A program made the translations under genes and the position numbers. Positions 63,977 to 64,000 of a stretch of 64,000 bases of DNA are shown in pieces; within the stretch, counting starts at the first letter, position 1, and each line of letters begins with the position of its first letter. Source of the DNA: Pseudomonas sp. S06B 330 (GTDB lineage: Bacteria > Pseudomonadota > Gammaproteobacteria > Pseudomonadales > Pseudomonadaceae). The notes beneath the pieces are model-generated. The model saw nothing but the letters and a program-made list of their open reading frames with translations, ran no database searches and was not told the DNA's origin. The DNA lies in contig NZ_CP088149.1 of assembly GCF_002845275.2 (NCBI RefSeq), positions 1,546,501 to 1,610,500 of the forward strand, in the 5' to 3' direction.

Positions 63977-64000
63977 TTGGCTACGAATTACGACCCTTTT

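Overview
The window is a high-GC gammaproteobacterial chromosome segment and looks like a Pseudomonas of the P. putida group. The evidence is gene order (lpxL-patatin-mlaA-betX-DUF485-actP; N-acetylglutaminylglutamine amide genes-mnmC-PPK2; fumC-bolA-trhO-ABC exporter-rbdA; yciK-mupP-ubiG-mtaD/mtnA-gyrA-serC-pheA-tyrA/aroA-cmk-rpsA-ihfB), which follows the known Pseudomonas backbone, plus typical Pseudomonas REP elements in the intergenic gaps. The assignment rests on remembered synteny and protein motifs, not on a database search.

Layout. 1-9.7 kb: lipid A acyltransferase (cut by the window edge), patatin phospholipase, a MlaA-like protein coupled to an alpha/beta hydrolase, a GH17 membrane glucan enzyme, a betaine-binding protein (BetX type) and the acetate permease pair. 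9.7-15.7 kb: an accessory alpha-type (CFA/I, cable-pilus-like) chaperone-usher fimbrial operon (pilin, usher, chaperone, tip protein) ending in a BvgA/RocA1-type response regulator. Two matching dyads, TTGGGAAATTTCCTAA and ATGGGAAATTTCTGAA, sit before the pilin and before the chaperone and resemble BvgA heptads/RcsB boxes. 15.7-24.9 kb: a tiny DUF3309 membrane protein, an SDR, a YnfA-like protein, a CsrA/Rsm paralogue, a YheU protein, the three-gene NAGGN osmoprotectant operon and mnmC. 24.9-37 kb: a two-domain PPK2, an EamA transporter, fumC, DUF2059, BolA, TrhO, a DsbA-like protein, an ABC exporter, the dual GGDEF/EAL protein RbdA and a TenA-like protein. 37-41.8 kb: a minus-strand operon mtaD-ubiG-mupP-yciK divergent from mtnA. 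42-52.9 kb: the gyrA-serC-pheA-tyrA/aroA-cmk-rpsA-ihfB-lapA block (no hisC between pheA and tyrA).

From about 54.4 kb the window enters an O-antigen/surface polysaccharide locus at its usual place downstream of ihfB: two Wzz chain-length regulators separated by a terminator-like hairpin, a nucleotide-sugar epimerase, a GT-B-like transferase, a Wzy-like polymerase, a Wzx-like flippase, an unassigned HP-motif transferase and a hexapeptide acetyltransferase. The block from about 59.5 to 63.4 kb is visibly AT-rich compared with the backbone, as expected of a transferred O-antigen cassette. The locus runs off the right edge.

Two features deserve most attention. One is the fimbrial operon with its own regulator and a duplicated candidate operator. 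The other is the O-antigen cassette, with a terminator overlapping the start of the second wzz and a transferase of no recognised family. A pair of inverted ~140-bp REPIN-like repeats 25 kb apart is also notable. No tRNA, rRNA, insertion sequence, prophage or CRISPR array was seen.
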